Shown here: positions 41,751 through 53,300 of the stretch, one piece after another
How the letters are laid out: the number at the start of each line of letters is the position of its first letter
How positions within the stretch are numbered: position 1 is the stretch's first letter
DNA from: Dipteris shenzhenensis
Taxonomy: Eukaryota > Polypodiophyta > Polypodiopsida > Gleicheniales
Reading direction: 5' to 3' (one strand)
Length of the DNA: 64,000 bases
NCBI GenBank assembly: GCA_047967505.1
Contig: CM106539.1
Made by a program: the position numbers and the translations under genes
The notes under the pieces: model-generated
What the model was told of the DNA's origin: nothing
The model's input: the letters and a program-made list of their open reading frames with translations, nothing else
Database searches by the model: none

Positions 41751-43290
41751 TCCTTTTACTCTTCTTCTCTCTTCTCCTCTTTTCCCCCTCTTTTCTCTCC
41801 CACTTCCTCTTTTCCCTCTTCTTCCTCTTCTCTCCCTCATCTTCTCTCTTTCCTTTCCCTCTTCTTCCTCTTCTCGTCCACTTCCTCTTTTCCCTCTTCT
41901 TCCTCTTCTTTCCCTCTTTCATTTCCCTCTTCTTTCTCATTTCCCTCTTCTCTCCCTCTTCTTCAGATTCCTCTTTCCTCTTTGTCCTCCTTCTCTCCCT
42001 CTTCTTCCTCTTCCTTTCCCTCTTTCCTTTCCCTCTTCTTCCTCTTCTCGTCCACTTCCTCTTTTCCCTCTTCTTCCTCTTCTTTCCCTCTTTCCTTTCC
42101 CTTTTCTTCCTCTTCTCCTCCACTTTCTCAGTTCCCTCTTCTCTCCCTCTTCTCTCCCTCTTCTTTCCCTCTTCTCTCCCTCTTCTTCTCTCTTTCCTTT
42201 CTCTCTTTCCTTTCCCTCTTTCCTTTCCCTCATCTTCTCTCTTTCCCCCTTCTCGTCCACTTCCTCTTTTCCCTCTTCTTCCTTTTCTCTCCCTCTCCTT
42301 TCCCTCTTCTTTCTCTCTTCTTTCTCTCTTCTTTCTCTTCTCTCCCTCATCTTCTCTCTTTCCTTTCCCTCTTCTTCCTCTTCTCATCCACTTCCTCTTT
42401 TTCCTCTTCTTCCTCTTCTTTCCCTCTTTCCTTTCCCTCTTCTATCTCATTTCCCTCTTCTCTCCCTCTTCTTCAGATTCCTCTTTCCTCTTTGTCCTCC
42501 TTCTCTCCCTCTTCTTCCTCTACCTTTCCCTCTTTCCTTTCCCTCTTCTTCCTCTTCTCGTCCACTTCCTCTTTTCCCTCTTCTTCCTCTTCTTTCCCTC
42601 TTTCCTTTCCCTCTTCTTCCTCTTCTCCTCCACTTTCTCATTTCCCTCTTCTCTCCCTCTTCTTCTCTCGCTCTTCTTTCTCATTTCCCTCTTCTCTCGC
42701 TCTTCTTTCCCTCTTCTCTCCCTCTTTCTCATTTTCCTCTTCTCCTCCACTTTCTCATTTTCCTCTTCTCCTCCACTTTCTCATTTTCCTCTTCTTTCCC
42801 TCTTTCCTTTCCCTCTTCTTCCTCTTCTCGCGCACTTCCTCTTTTCCCTCTTCTTCCTCTTCTTTCCCTCTTTACTTTCCCTCTTCTTTCTCATTTCCCT
42901 CTTCTCTCCCTCTTCTTCAGATTCCTCTTTCCTATTCGTCCTCCTTCTCTCCCTCTTCTTCCTCTTCCTTTCCCTCTTCTTCCTCTTCTCGTCCACTTCC
43001 TCTTTTCCCTCTTCTTCCTCTTCCTTCCCTCTTTCCTTTCCCTCTTCTTCCTCTTCTCCTCCACTTTCTCATTTCCCTCGTCTCTCCCTCTTCTTCTCTC
43101 CCTCTTCTTTCTCATTTCCCTCTTCTCTTCCTCTTCTTTCGCTCTTCTCTCCCTCTTTCTCATTTTCCTCTTCTCCTCCACTTTCTCATTTTCCTCTTTC
43201 CTTTCCCTCTTCTTCCTCTTCTCGCGCACTTCCTCTTTTCCCTCTTCTTCCTCTTCTTTCCCTCTTTCCTTTCCCTCTTCTTTCTCATTT
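41751..43290. repeat. CCTCTTCTTCCTCTTCT minisatellite
   Basis: Almost pure pyrimidine with recurrent CTCGTCCACTTCCTC, CTCCTCCACTTTCTC and CTTCAGATTCCTC marks that return at a few hundred bp, showing larger duplicated blocks (for example near 41940-42080 and 42440-42590). The ~1,150-codon plus-strand frame and the Lys/Glu/Arg-rich minus frames are compositional. Confidence 0.9.
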
Positions 43291-43879
43291 AACACCTATT
43301 TCATTAATTTTGGACTTTTTGTGTTGTTTTTGGACGAAGCCCAAAAATCCTTCCCAAACGAAAACTTTACTTTGTGAAAATATCCTTCCCAAATTAAGAT
43401 TTTACTTTTTGAAAATATTCTTCCCAAATCAAAAGTTAACTTTGTGGCACTATCATATTCACATAAAAATATTGTTTTTTCAATCCATACTTTTGCACCA
43501 ACATGCAAGAATTTGAAATAATCCTATATTAGAAATTCTAGCTATATCTAAATTATTTATTAATTTAATTATTTTTAATTTTTTTCCTTGACGTGATAAA
43601 TTTATAAATCCATGAAAGGAGACTTAAATATTTCATGAAAATAACATTGTCACTCGCAATATGCACAAAATTTTCAAAACTTTTAATAAATAGAAAAAAG
43701 ACATGATGCCATAAGACCCAAGTTTTGTATTGAACCAAAGAGGTATAATAGCAATTATAGCTATTATTATATGATTACATTGAGAGACGTTGCTCTCAGC
43801 TAGAGTCTTTATATCCAAAATGATATAGATTGAACATATGTTTACAATTTAAATTGTTGCTCTTAAAGAGCCTCAATTC
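43291..43879. other. AT-rich spacer, no gene seen
   Basis: A short repeat of CTTCCCAAA with flanking AAAACTTT or AAGATTTTAC occurs three times near 43350-43430. Nothing else can be supported. Confidence 0.6.
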
Positions 43880-44290
43880 GTGCCATCTGCATAATTTGAC
43901 TCCCCATTGTCTTATTGCTCAATGTCATGACAGTCCCTTACCAGGTGCCATCTGCATAATTTGACTCCCACTTGTCTTGCCAAGCCTTGTCCCTTGGGTG
44001 CATTGACTCCCCGTTGTCTTATTGCTCAATGCGATAGTCCCTTGCCAAGTGCCATCTGCATTAACTCCCTATTGTCTTGCCAAAGCCTTGACCCTTGGGT
44101 GACATTCAGTGCAAAATACAGGTGCCATCTGCATTAACTCCCACAAGTTATCTTGCCAAGCCTTGCCCCTTGGGTGCATTGACTCCCCATTGTCTTATTG
44201 CTCAATGTGATAGTCCCTTGCCAGGTGCCATCTGCATTAACTCCCTATTGTCTGGGCAAGCCTTGACCCTTGGGTGACATCCAGTGCATA
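43880..44290 (+). repeat. Tandem repeat with GTGCCATCTGCAT unit
   Basis: GTGCCATCTGCAT recurs near 43880, 43945, 44049, 44122 and 44225. Alternating spacings of about 104 and 73 bp make a long unit of about 177 bp, with companions TTGCCAAGCCTTG and CCCTTGGGTG. Confidence 0.8.
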
Positions 44291-44404
44291 TTTTGACTCT
44301 CATTTGACATAAGAGGTGATGACTCTGATTATAATTGTCTTAAATTGGCTTCTTGCCTAGTACCCAAATAAAATCCTTCAATGGACTTCAATACAAAGCT
44401 TTAA

Positions 44405-47400
44405 TCATGGACATTCTTCATTTGCGTTGTCTCCTTCTACTTCCTCCATGGCGAGCTTCCTTACAAATTTGTGTATATGCAAAATAGTTTGCTGTGGTAT
44501 TTTTATTTTTCCTTCTACCTCATATCCCATGCGCTTCTTTGATTTCTTTGCCCTTGAATGCCAAGACACTATGATTGTCTCCGTCGAAACTTGAGAGACC
44601 GCTTCATCATTTGGGACACACTCCTTCATTATACAATTAGTATACAATGTGTTGTTATCCATATTCTCCTTCCTGCCCTTTGGCTCATACCATACCGCTG
44701 TAAATGTTGTAGCTCTCCCTTGTTCATCTCTTTGCACATCAACTACTTTTGCAACCCAAAACTTCACATTCTCATATTCATAATCCGATGGCCGAACCAC
44801 AACAAAACAATTGACCTCTATATCTACTTGTGGCATAAACTCTCTCTTCTTCGGTCCACAATATGGATGTGGGAGTAATGATACAAATTCATTTTCAAAG
44901 ACTGGAGCTGGGTGCAAATCGTTATGAGCATTTGGCCAAAACATATTGCATTCTTCCTTGACATCCTTTGAGCCTCGCATTCTCTCAAGGTCCTTTATTA
45001 AATTTCGTGTCTTGTTAATTACAGTGGTAGTGTGTTCTCTCCAAGTAGGCTTCGAATCAGGATATCTCCGGAGCATTTCCTCTTTGTATGTAATAAATGC
45101 TTTTAATCCTTCTATTTCACAGTTAGACCTCTCATTGAATTCTTGTATAGGAGCCCATGTTGGATAACTTTCCTTGCTGGGAATTGAAGTTAAGAGACTG
45201 TAAGGTTCTTCAGGTTCCCATTTTGTATCATGAGAATACTGTTGCCATTGCATTACGGGTTTTTCATCTTTAAAAAAAAATGAAAGTAGTGTGGATTGGT
45301 ATGACTTGTCAATGCATCACCACCCGTTTGTATGAAAGGTAGAATGAAGCTCTTCCAATCATACATTCTTTCGAGCCTCTCACATACTGTACTTTCCTTG
45401 CGACCACCAACTTGCCTACCACATCTTCTTACCAAGTCATCTATTGTCTCCACATCCTTGCATTTAAGCTCCCTTGAGACTGTGCTAAAAACCTGATTGA
45501 TATCCTCATGTGTATGCCCAACATACAAAAATCCACATTCGACCTCATTGAAGATTCGATGAGCAACTAGCATGGAGTAGAATGCAAACATGAGTACATT
45601 CTTATTTTCTCACCAGCAATTATCAGCTTGTATTCTCAAAGTCGGTGGTAGGCGACCTTTTTCTACATGTACATTGCGAATTTCCTTCATAATAGATGTT
45701 ACAACTTGATTGCTATCATGTAGATGCAACGAATCAATCCATATATCTGCAAAGAACTTAATTCCATGCACTAACACTCCACATAGATGTGTCTTTAGAA
45801 AGTGCTTTCCTTGTAATTTAGGTGGAGTGGCAACAAAATGAGGCAATGTTGTTGTATTCTGATCCATGCCATCTACAATAAGGCACATGTAGTCATCGGG
45901 ATGCGAAATAGCTTGCTCCTTCCAAAATGCATATTTTTGTCTGGAATGTCGAATAAGGTCATGATGAGATTTTCGGTTTTTTTTGTATAATTCCCTTTGA
46001 TTTGGACATGTTGCACTCTCAATCGCTCGCTTTAAATCATCATAGACATTGCACTTTGACATTTTTTGCCTCCTTGGGATTTTTACATATCCAAAGTTCT
46101 TCTTCCAAGGAGTATACAAAGTATGAGAAGAAGCTACGACATCCCCTCTTTGCCTTTGCTTTTCTACAATAGAGTCAAGTACTTCGAGCTTTGTCAAGCC
46201 CATTGGAAGGTGCATTTCACAGTGATCGCATCACCGTTAGGGAGTTTGGTAGATATATGGGGTTGAGGTAAAGCATTTTCATGTATGAAGTCTTGCAAAA
46301 TTGCTGCTGCCCTGACAGTTGAGATTCTTGATTTGGATCTTCCTCTATTACTGTGAATGCTAAATTTGTTGCTTTTTCCATTTACGAGAGGTTTTACCTT
46401 TTGTCTTGAACTTAGCCTTTTATTGCCATTCTGAAGAAAGCAAGAGAGACTTGTGAGAAGGTATTCATTTCTTTCGCTTCCTCTTCTTTTCCACATGTGT
46501 CCTCTACATTCCCTAATGTCTTCAAGATCAATGAAGCGCATACATCTTTGCTTGCAACATAGATATCCCAATGCATTTAACATGTTCTCCTCCTTCATTA
46601 CTCTCTTCCCCTTTGGTTGCTTTTGTGGATCTACTTGGATTCGCTTTCTCTTCATGCATATGTATGACCATTTTTGTTCCTTGTGCATGTTGTTATCTGT
46701 ATTTATGCACTTCTTCTCCTCACATTTGTTTGTAACCAAGCATCCATGATTGGTCGTTGCATCCTTGGCCATATCACAATCAAAGTTAAATATTGAATAA
46801 TCCTCTGTTGATCTCATCCTCGTTTTTAACATACTCTTAGGACCATTCAATGAATTCAATATTCTATGAGAGTATTGAGAACCTTGAAACTCTTCCACTC
46901 CTGAGAGAACATCACTCATTGGGACATCTTGCATGGCTTTCACAAATCCACAAGCTTGATTGACACCGGGTTTGTTAATATGCATGAACTCATCCACACT
47001 TGACAAGACATTGCTATTGAAACCTTTGCCCTTCTCACTGTGCAAGAATTCATCCACCCCAGATAAGGCTTCGCTTCTAAAGTCATTTTGTTTCTCGGAA
47101 CCAATGAACTCATCCACTCCAGATAAGATGTCACTTCTATAATTGAGTATATTGAAATCATCCACATTTGAAGTGATAGAGCCTGGCACATGGGCACGCT
47201 TTTTAGGTCCTTTGATATTGTAGTATACCTTGTCTTTATCATTGAAAACCACGTGCCTCTTTCTCATGTTTAAAAATTGCATGCCATCTCATATTCTTGC
47301 CTACCTCATAGTAGGGATCACATAAGGATGTTATGTTATCAACCGTACTATCATCAGTGACTTTTAAAATCCTCATCTATGCAAATGACCATTGCTCCAC

Positions 47401-47808
47401 TTGTTCAAATCCCAATACTTCACCTTCTGCTACAGTCTTATTTGCAAATGATCTCATTTGTAAAATGTCCCCTATAGTAAAGTCCAAGGTGGTGCACTTT
47501 GTATTCTTGATAATGCCTGTTGCATAAGTCTCATCTTTGTCCCATGCTATAAATGATTTGTTGGATGTATTGTAGGGAGTAACATCTCCAAGTGTTTCCA
47601 TATCTCCACATTTATACTTTAGCTCAACATGTGTGCTAATAATCTTTGATACAGTAATTGCCACCTTATCTTCGCGAAACTGGCAAACTGAATTGGGACC
47701 AGTATCATGGATTGTAGCAAATGCAACTACTTCTCTTTTGCTACATAAAATCACATCCATCCCTGGAACAAAATCTATAGCCATCTCCTTTGTGAGAGTC
47801 CTTCGCAA
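44405..47808 (-). pseudogene. DUF7869-like gene, candidate transposase, copy A' (minus, best preserved)
   Basis: About 1,100 codons in five frame blocks. Block 1 (47808-47377) is an N-terminal domain (PGMDVILCSKREVVAFATIH). Block 2 (47282-46194) holds four or five SDILSGVDEF-type repeats, an NLS-like KRKRIQ stretch and CCKQRC. Block 3 (46215-45610) has LIVDGMDQNTTTLPHF (Asp at 45871-45873) and LRIQADNCW (Asp at 45622-45624). Block 4 (45591-45253) has VGHTHEDINQVFS (Glu/Asp near 45502-45507). Block 5 (45253-44405) ends with an SH3/Tudor-like stretch (FWVAKVVDV, FTAVWYEP). The three acidic positions are about 83 and 40 residues apart, compatible with a D-D-E/D RNase H fold. Breaks: TAG at 47377, an unresolved join near 47290, a shift near 46209, TGA at 45610-45612 (fits CGA to TGA), and a shift in a T run near 45272. 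The role is not known. Confidence 0.8.
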
Positions 47809-49889
47809 GCAAGGCTACAGTAGCAACAATTACATAAATATTAGTCTCTTTTTAATAATCTATTCATTTATTATAATTTTTAATTAGTACTTAATTTATC
47901 GGTGGGAGAAGTTATCCAATCAAGTACTCATCAGATGGACACGCCAAGTTATCCTTTGCATGGTCGATCGAGCATTAAATACTATTTTTGCTCTAGTGTC
48001 ATGCACATCTATAAAAAAACACACTGCTAGGTATGTTATCCAATCAAGCATCCAATCAAGCACTTATGGGATGGGCGTGCCACTTTGAATGTAAGTCAAT
48101 TCCACCTAGTTGAAGGTGTGTGCAAAGTATTGTGCCCATCGGATACGCTTTGCATTGTCGATCAAGCATAAAACACCGTTTTTGCCTTAGTGTCATGCAC
48201 AACCATGAAAAAACACGGTCTTAAGTGTGTTAATCAAACAAGTACTTATTGGATGGGGGCTCCACTTCTCATGCAAGTCTGTTTCAACTAGGTTTAGATG
48301 CATGCAAAGTATTGTCACCATTGGATATGCTCTGCATGGTCGATTACGCATTATACAATGTTCTTCCCGTAGTGATATGCACATCTGTAAAAAAACATGC
48401 CCTTAGGTATGTTATCTGACCAAGTACTTATCGGATGGGTGTGCCTCTTTGAGAAAATTTCAATACCACCTAGGTTAAGGCCTAGGAAAAGTATTGTTCC
48501 CATCGGATATGCTTTGCATGGTCTATCGAGTATTAAATACCATTTTTGCCTTAGTGTCATGCACATCCATAAAAAAAACACGCTGCTAGGTGTGTTATCC
48601 GATCAAGTACTTATGTGATGGGAATGCCACTTTGCATGTAAGTCAATTCCACCTAGTTGAAGGTGTGTGCAAAGTATTGTGCCCATCGGATATGCTTTGC
48701 ATCGTGGATCAAGCATAAAACACCCTTTTTGCCTTAGTGTCATGCACAACCATATAAAAACGCAGCTCTAGGTGTGTTATTCAAACAAGTACTTATCGGA
48801 TGGGGGCTCCACTTTGAAGGCAAGTCCGTTTCAACTATGTTGAGGTGCGTGCAAAGTATTTTCACCATCGGATATGCTTTGCATGGTCGATCACGCATTA
48901 TACACCATTTTTTCTCGAGTGATATGCACATCCACAAAAAAACATGCCCTTAGGTGTGTTATCTGACCAAGTACTTATCAGATGCATGTGCCTCTTTGAG
49001 AACAATTCAATACCACCTAGGTTGAGGCATACAAAAAGTGTTTTGCCCATCAGATATCCTTTGCATGATCAATCGAGCAATAAATACTATTTTTGCTCTA
49101 GTGTCATGCACATTCGTTAAAAAACACGCTGCTAGGTATGTTATCCGATCAAGCACTTATGCGATGGGAGTGCTACTTTGCATATAAGTCAATTCCATCT
49201 ATTTGAAGGTGTGTGAAAAGTATTGTGCCCATCGGATATGCTTTTCATTGTCGATCAAGCATAAAACACCGTTTTTCCCTTAGTGTCATGCACAACCATG
49301 AAAAAACACGGTCCTAAGTGTCTTAATTAAACAAGTACTTATTGGATGGGGGCTCCACTTTGCACGCAATTCTGTTTCAACTATGTTGAGGTGCACGCAA
49401 AGTATTGTCACCATCCGATATGATTTGCATGGTCGATCATGCATTATACACCATTTTTTCCCTAGTGATATGCACATCCGCAAAAAAACACACCCTTAGG
49501 TGTGTTATCTGACCAACTACTTATCGAATGGGTTTGCCTCTTTGAGAACATTTCAATACCACCTAGGTTAAGGTGTAGGAAAAGTTTTGTGCCCGTCAGA
49601 TATCCTTTGCATGGTCGATCGAGCATTAAATACTATTTTTGCTCTAGTGTCATGCACATCCGTAAAAAAAACACGCTGCTAGGTATGTTATCCGATCAAG
49701 AACTTATGGGATGGGTGTGCCACTTTGCATGTAAGTCAATTCAACCTAGTTGAAGTTGTGTGCAAAGTATTGTGCCCATCGGATATGCTTTGCATTGTCG
49801 ATCAAGCATAAAATACCGTTTTTGCCTTAGTGTCATGCACAACCATGAAAAAACACGGTCCTAAGTGTGTTAATCAAACAAGTACTTAT

Positions 49890-50338
49890 CGAGGAACAGG
49901 TGGAGAGAGCTGAAGAAAAGGATAAAGAGACAGTCGACATCAAGCCAATAAAGAAAAAGACTCCAATCAAGATCAAAAAGAGAGTTCCGATGAACAGGCC
50001 CTGGGAGAAATAGGATTTAGTCATCGAAATATAGCACAAACATTATATTAAATTTGAACTGATTTGTATAAAGTCTTTGATATCTGGTATGATCTTGTAT
50101 AAATGATTAATAAGTTGATGATGAAATGATTTGTACATTTACATAGAGTGGTGTCGTTAAATATTAAATGAACAATATATTGAAATTGTAAACAAATTGT
50201 ATTAAGTTCAGATCATATGTTTCACATTGAAATTTTTTTCATGCATAACACCAAGAGTCACTTATTCCACTAAAAAAATTTCTATTGAATGAGTTTGAAA
50301 ACATGTGGACATAACACCAATAAGTTTCCAATTTTCAC
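49890..50338 (+). other. Gene-tail-like insertion inside the satellite
   Basis: The satellite stops at CTTATCG and resumes at TTTTCACGCAAGTCC, with about 20 bp of the monomer missing. The insert opens with a 39-codon plus-strand frame, Lys/Glu-rich at first and basic later (KPIKKKTPIKIKKRV), ending NRPWEK-stop near 50012. About 325 bp of AT-rich DNA resembling a 3' untranslated region follows. No family is recognised. Confidence 0.6.
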
Positions 50339-53300
50339 GCAAGTCCATTTCAACTAGGTTGAGATGCGTGCAAAGTATTGTCACCATCGGATATGCTCTG
50401 CAGGGTCGATTACGCATTATACAACGTTTTTCCCGTAGTGATATGCATATCCGCTAAAAAACACGCCCTTAGGTATGTTATCTGACCAAGTACTTATCGG
50501 ATGGGTGTGCCTCTTTAAGAACATTTCAATACCAGCTAGATTAAGGCATAGGAAAAGTATTGTGCCCATCGAATATGCTTTGTGTGGTCGAGCGAGCATT
50601 AAATACCATTTTTTCCTTAGTGTCATGCACATCCTAAAAAGCACGCTACTAGGTGTGTTATCCGATCAAGTACTTATGCAATGGGAATGCCACTTTGCAT
50701 GTAAGTTAATTCCACCTAGTTGAAGGTGTGTGCAAGGTATTGCACCCATTGGATATGCTTTGCATTGTCATTCAGGCATAAAACACTATTTTTGCCTTAG
50801 TGTCATGCACAACCATATAAAAACATGGCCGTAGGTGTGTTATTCAAACAAGTACTTATCGGATGGGGGCTCCACTTTGCACGCAAGTCTGTTTCAACTA
50901 TGTTGAGTGTGTGCAAAGTATTATCACCATCGGATATCCTTTGCATGGTCGATCAAGCCTTATACACCATTTTTTCCCTAGTGGTATGCACATCCCCAAA
51001 AAAACACGCCCTTAGGTGTGTTATCTGACCAAGTACTTATCAGATGTGTGTGCCTCTTTGAGAACATTTCAATACCACCTAGGTTGAGGCATACGAAAAG
51101 TATTGTGCCCATCGGATATCCTTTGCATAGTCGATCGAGCATTAAATACTATTTTTGCTCTAGTGTCATGCACATCCGTAAAAAAACACGCTGCTAGGTA
51201 TGTTATCCAATCAAGCACTTATGGAATGCACGTGCCACTTTGAATGTAAGTCAATTCCACCTAGTTGAAGGTGTATGCAAAGTATTGTGCCCATCGGATA
51301 TGCTTTGCATTGTCGATCAAGCATAAAACACCGTTTTTGCCTTAGTGTCATGCACAACCATGAAAAAACACGGTCCTAGGTGTTTTATTCAAACAAGTAC
51401 TTATCGGATGGGGGCTCCACTTTGCATGCAAGTCCCTTTCAACTACGTTGACGTGCGTGCAAAGTATTTTCACCATCGGCGGATATACACCATTTTTTCT
51501 ATAGTGATATGCACATCCGCAAAAAAACACGCCCTTAGGTGTGTTATCTAGCCAAGTACTTATCGGATAGGTGTGCCTCTTTGAGAACATTTCAATACCA
51601 CCTAGGTTGAGGCATACAAAAAGTGTTGTGCCCATGGGATATCCTTTGGATGGTCGATCGAGCATTAAATACTATTTTTTCTCTAGTGTTATGCACATCC
51701 GTAAAAAAACACGCTACTAGGTATGTTATCCGATCAAGCACTTATGGGATGGGAGTGCCACTTTGCATGTAAGTCAATTCCACCTAGTTGAAGGCGTGTG
51801 CAAAGTATGTGCCCATCGGATATGCTTTGCATTGTCGATCAAGCATAAAACACCGTTTTTTCCTTGCAAGGTACTGTGCCCATCGGATATGCTTAGCATT
51901 GTCGATCAAGCATAAAACACCATTTTTGCCTTAGTGTCATGCACAACCATGAAAAAACACGGTCCTAAGTGTGTCAATCAAACAAGTACTTATCTAATGG
52001 GGGCTCCAGTTTGCACGCAAGTCCATTTCAACTAGGTTGAGATGCGCGCAAAGTATTGTCACCATCGGATATGCTCTGCATGGTTGATTACACATTATAC
52101 AATGTTTTTCCCGTAGTGATATGCACATCCGCAAAAAAACATGCCCCTAGGTATGTTACCTGACCAAGTACTTATAGGATGGGTGTGCCTCTTTGAGAAC
52201 ATTTCAATACCACCTAGGTTAAGGTGAAGGAAAACTATTGTGCCCATCGGATATGCTTTGCATGGTCGATCGAGCATTAAATACCATTTTTGCCTTAGTG
52301 TCATGCACATCCGTAAAAAAACACGCTACTAGGTGTGTTATCCGATCAAGTACTTATGCGATGGGAATGCCACTTTGCGTGTAAGTCAATTCCACCTAAT
52401 TGAAGGTGTGTGCAAAGTATTGTGCCCATCGGATATGCTTTGCATTGTCGATCAAGCATAAAACACGGTTTTTGCCTTAGTGTCATGCACAACCATGAAA
52501 AAACACGGTCCTATGTGTGTTAATTAAACAAGTACTTATCGGATGGGGGCTCCACTTTGCACCCGATTCCATTTCAACTACGTTGAGGAGTGCACAAAGT
52601 ATTGTCACCATCGGATATGATTCGCATTGTCGATCACGCATTATACATCATTTTTTCCCTAGTGATATGCACATCTGCAAAAAAACACACCCTTAGGTGT
52701 GTTATCTGACCAAGTACTTATCGAATGGGTTTGCCTCTTTGAAAACATTTAAATACCATCTAGGTTAACGTGTAGGAAAAGTGTTGTGCCCATCGGATAT
52801 CCTTTGCATGGTCGATCGAGCATTAAATACTATTTTTGCTCTAGTGTCATGCACATCCGTAAAAAAAACATGCTGCTAGGTATGTTATCCAATCAAACAC
52901 TTATGGGATGGGTGTGCCCTTTGTATGTAAGTCAATTCAACCTAGTTGAAGTTGTGTGCAAAGTATTGTGCCCATCGGATATGCTTTGCATTGTCGATCA
53001 AGCATAAAACACCGTTTTTGCCTTAGTGTCATGCACAACCATGAAAAAACACGGTCCTAGGTGTGTTAATCAAACAAGTACTTATCGGATGGGGGCTCCA
53101 ATTTGCACCCAAGTCCGTTTCAACTAGGTTGAGATGCGTGCAAAGTATTGTCACCATCGGATATGCTCTGCATGGTCGATTACGCATTATACAACGTTTT
53201 TCCCATAGTGATATGCATATCCGCAAAAAAACACGCCCTTAGGTATGTTATCTGACCAAGTACTTATCAGATGGGTGTGCCTCTTTAAGAACATTTCAAT

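Noticed and set aside
39907-43377. A plus-strand frame of 1,156 codons rich in Ser, Leu, Phe, Pro and His/Met/Leu blocks
   Set aside because: It lies in a pyrimidine tract where stop codons are rare. Other frames and the opposite strand are also open, and the text only reflects CT repeats and ATGCTTATGC modules.
23151-47808. One large inverted duplication producing both DUF7869-like copies and both CACTA copies
   Set aside because: The CACTA copies are close but the DUF7869-like copies are only distantly similar, so one event cannot account for both.
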